Position numbers and translations under genes: made by a program | Shown: positions 43,613-45,522 of the stretch, in pieces | Numbering within the stretch: the first letter of the stretch is position 1 | Layout: each line of letters begins with the position of its first letter | NCBI GenBank assembly: GCA_002482775.1 | Contig: DLGQ01000010.1 | Span: forward strand, 8,914 to 54,435 | Direction: 5' to 3' | DNA length: 45,522 nucleotides | Source: Flavobacteriales bacterium UBA7690 | GTDB taxonomy: Bacteria; Bacteroidota; Bacteroidia; Flavobacteriales_F; PHOS-HE28 | Notes under the pieces: model-generated | Databases searched by the model: none | What the model saw: the letters and a program-made list of their open reading frames with translations, nothing else | Told to the model about the DNA's origin: nothing

Positions 43613-43619
43613 CAATATA
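43613..43619 (-). promoter_or_regulatory. TATATTG box of the M48/OMP/caspase genes
   Basis: TATATTG (minus strand) lies 18 nt before ATG 43594; a TTG is 16 nt upstream of it, a usable -33/-7 pair. It matches the boxes at 4093 and 26598. It would drive the M48, outer-membrane and caspase genes. Confidence 0.5.
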
Positions 43620-43697
43620 ACCATACGGCGCGTTCCAACCCACATGCCACATCACTGGCTTACCGAAAGCCGTAACTACATAGGGGGAATGCAGCCG

Positions 43698-44270
43698 TCA
43701 GAATCCGATGCCAACGCCCCCGCTGAGGATCGGCTGGCCACCGTACACGCTGTTCGGGTCCTGCAGCACGTCGAAGAGCACTTGCAGGTAGATGCTGCTT
43801 CGCCCAGCGAGCGGCTGCACATAGCCCGCCCCGAGAAGGAGATGGGGTGCCCAAAGCCGCTTCACATCACGGTCCACATAACTGTACAGTTCGCGGTTCA
43901 GATGGTAGAATTCGACGTGGCCATAGAATTGTTGAACAGGCCGGTACCGCGTGAAAAGGCGGTAGCCGTAACCGTTCTGCTCCACAGCAGGCACGAAACG
44001 GTTGTCGCGGATATACCAATAGCTAAGCCCTGCACCCACGGAGAGCTTGTTCTTCTGATCGATGAAATAGCCCACCAACGGGTCAATTTGGATAGCGGTG
44101 GCGGTGCCGAAATTCAACCCCAGCCCACCGCCGAACCAGAACCGGTCCTTCAAGGGGCGGGGGTCCCGGGGGCGCGTGCTCGTGCTGTCCTGGGCATGGG
44201 CAGCGCTAAGTGCGAAGCACAGAACGAATGCCATTAGGGTGCATGGATGAGTTGGATACCTCCGGTTCAT
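43698..44270 (-). CDS. Small outer-membrane beta-barrel protein
   Basis: A 190-residue protein, signal peptide ending near residue 27 (ALSAAHAQ). After a Pro/Arg-rich linker, alternating strands with aromatic ends (RFWFGGGLGLNFGTATAIQIDPLVGYFI, LSVGAGLSYWYI, YGYRLFTRY, HVEFYHLNRELYSY, LLLGAGYVQP) and the C-terminal Phe indicate a small, perhaps 8-strand, outer-membrane barrel. ATG 44270 starts the signal peptide and overlaps the stop of the MATE gene by ATGA; the longer frame to 44399 lies inside that gene. No specific family or substrate can be given. Confidence 0.75.
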   Translation of the reverse strand: MNRRYPTHPCTLMAFVLCFALSAAHAQDSTSTRPRDPRPLKDRFWFGGGLGLNFGTATAIQIDPLVGYFIDQKNKLSVGAGLSYWYIRDNRFVPAVEQNGYGYRLFTRYRPVQQFYGHVEFYHLNRELYSYVDRDVKRLWAPHLLLGAGYVQPLAGRSSIYLQVLFDVLQDPNSVYGGQPILSGGVGIGF

Positions 44271-45522
44271 GCCACCGAAAGTAAGGCCCGTTCGCGGATC
44301 GCCTTCGGGCCATAGTTCTTCTGGAAATGTACCGTGAGCAGCAACCCGCGCATCGCCATCCATCCTAGGAACGCTGTCCACACCGCATGCAGTTCCCATC
44401 CCAGTGCGTCCGTTCCATAGATCACCGGCACGAACACCCCGAAGGTGGAGATCAGCAGGACGTTGCGCAGGATCTTGCCATCGCCCAAGCCTTTGTAAAC
44501 ACCATCGAACGCGAAGGCCACCGCATTGATGGGTTGTGTGAGCACCACCATCCAGAACACGCCGGTGAGCAACGCCAGCACCGCCGTATCCTTGGTGAAG
44601 AGGGTGCCGATGGACGAGTAGCCGACCAGGTAGAGCAGCGAAAGCCCGGCACCGATCAGGATGCTCTGCCGCACCACGCGCCAGCTTACGCGGTACACGC
44701 TAACCCAGTCCTTCGTACCTGCGAAACGCCCTACGAGCACGCTGCCAGCAGCGGCATAACCATCAATGAAGAACGCACTGAACAACCACACCTGCATGGC
44801 GATGCTGTGCGCGCCGATATGGGCCTGGCTGTAGCCCGTGGCGAACCGGTTCCCCAAGTAGTAGCAGGCGTTCAGCGCGATGGTGCGCGCGAACAGGTTA
44901 CCGCTCAGCAGCCAAAGGCCCAGCAGTTCCGGATGGTTCCACCTGCGTGGAAAGAAGTTGAACGGTGTGCGCGTCACCATGATCGCCACCGCCAGGACGA
45001 ACATCACCGCCTGCGCGATCAAGCTGGCCCAGGCACTGCCTACGATGCCCATGGGCCCCATGCCGAAATGCCCGAAGATCAGCACCGGGTTCAGGGCGAG
45101 GTTGATCCCGGCTCCCAGCAAACTGATCCACATGCCCCAGTTCAGGTTCTGGATGCCACGGAACGCACCGGTGATCACGAACGTGGCCAGTACGATCGGG
45201 AACCCGAAGCTGCGCACATGGTAGTACTCCACGGCTTTCCGCAACACTTCACCTTCCGCGTTGTACAGCCTGAAGATGGGCTCGGAGAACATGTTGGTGA
45301 GCGCGAAGAAACCGAAGCCCAGAATGAAGTTCATCCATACCGCGATCGGCACCAGCCCCGCGACCTCCGCAAGGCGCTGCTCACCATAGTACCGCGCAAC
45401 CACGGCCAGAACGGCGCTCCGCGTTTGCGCCAGCACCCACACCACCAGCAGGAAGAAACTGCTCGCGATACCCACCGCTGCGAGGTCGCCCGTGCCCAGA
45501 CTTCCCACGAACGCCGTATCCA
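44267..45522 (-). CDS. MATE-family efflux transporter (start outside window)
   Basis: About 418 residues are visible, and the gene runs past the window edge: the frame is open to 45522 and the last in-window codons read DTAFVGSLGTGDLAAVGIA, a known early motif of the family. At least ten hydrophobic helices follow, with family features such as AFRGIQNLNWGMW and the second-half repeat (AHSIAMQVWLFSAFFIDGYAAAGSVLVGRFAG). MATE proteins expel organic cations or drugs using an H+ or Na+ gradient across the inner membrane; this one resembles DinF/eukaryote-like members. An internal GTG at 45508 is not taken as the start. The stop is coupled to the small barrel gene. Confidence 0.9.
   Translation of the reverse strand, partial: DTAFVGSLGTGDLAAVGIASSFFLLVVWVLAQTRSAVLAVVARYYGEQRLAEVAGLVPIAVWMNFILGFGFFALTNMFSEPIFRLYNAEGEVLRKAVEYYHVRSFGFPIVLATFVITGAFRGIQNLNWGMWISLLGAGINLALNPVLIFGHFGMGPMGIVGSAWASLIAQAVMFVLAVAIMVTRTPFNFFPRRWNHPELLGLWLLSGNLFARTIALNACYYLGNRFATGYSQAHIGAHSIAMQVWLFSAFFIDGYAAAGSVLVGRFAGTKDWVSVYRVSWRVVRQSILIGAGLSLLYLVGYSSIGTLFTKDTAVLALLTGVFWMVVLTQPINAVAFAFDGVYKGLGDGKILRNVLLISTFGVFVPVIYGTDALGWELHAVWTAFLGWMAMRGLLLTVHFQKNYGPKAIRERALLSVA

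Noticed and set aside
1..45522. CRISPR array, insertion sequence or tRNA gene
   Set aside because: No regularly spaced short repeats, no transposase motif and no tRNA cloverleaf apart from the tmRNA ends were seen.

Overview
The window reads as chromosomal DNA of a fairly GC-rich (clearly above 50% by eye) member of the Bacteroidota, most likely a Flavobacteriales-like lineage. The reasons are: type IX secretion (T9SS) C-terminal sorting domains of type A and a gliding-motility/CHU_C type B domain; a DUF5723 envelope protein; DUF2807 lipoproteins; Bacteroidota-type -7 promoter elements (TAnnTTTG) in front of several genes; little sign of Shine-Dalgarno sites; and a tmRNA whose tag reads GEVDYALAA. 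No species can be named from the sequence alone.

Layout. Positions 1-1430: two overlapping DUF2807-type lipoprotein genes (the first cut by the window edge) and a PKD/T9SS type B protein. Positions 1642-4000: a SiaB-like GHKL-fold protein, a lysine-forming saccharopine dehydrogenase/alanine dehydrogenase-like enzyme, and ssrA (tmRNA) with promoter and terminator. Positions 4119-17894: an accessory block of secreted FG-GAP/VCBS beta-propeller proteins and two fibronectin-III/dockerin-like proteins. Inside it a three-gene unit (FG-GAP, FG-GAP, convergent VCBS) occurs twice, which points to segmental duplication. Positions 16233-26578 (minus) form a tight seven-gene run: lipoprotein, DUF5723 protein, HEPN-like protein, STAND NTPase with a membrane segment and WD40-like C-terminus, TPR/beta-barrel protein, lipoprotein, and T9SS VCBS protein. 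Positions 26725-39178 (plus) form the divergent run: a membrane-spanning HEPN-like protein with a periplasmic carboxypeptidase-regulatory-like domain, four tandem paralogous exported TPR proteins, a second copy of the HEPN-like protein, and a tail-anchored protein of unknown family. A 12-bp inverted repeat sits between the two runs. Positions 39165-43594 (minus) hold an M48 metalloprotease, an outer-membrane protein and a membrane-anchored caspase-like protease. The window closes with a small outer-membrane protein and a MATE transporter cut by the window edge.

The most interesting content is the divergent 16-41 kb locus. It combines a STAND NTPase, three HEPN-motif proteins, four exported TPR proteins that carry one shared beta-sandwich domain, and a caspase next door. 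Predicted topologies suggest that the STAND protein and one HEPN protein each place their catalytic-type domain in the cytoplasm and a beta-rich domain in the periplasm. I infer an envelope-sensing conflict or cell-fate system, but no function has been shown. The family assignments rest on motifs read by eye, without database searches.
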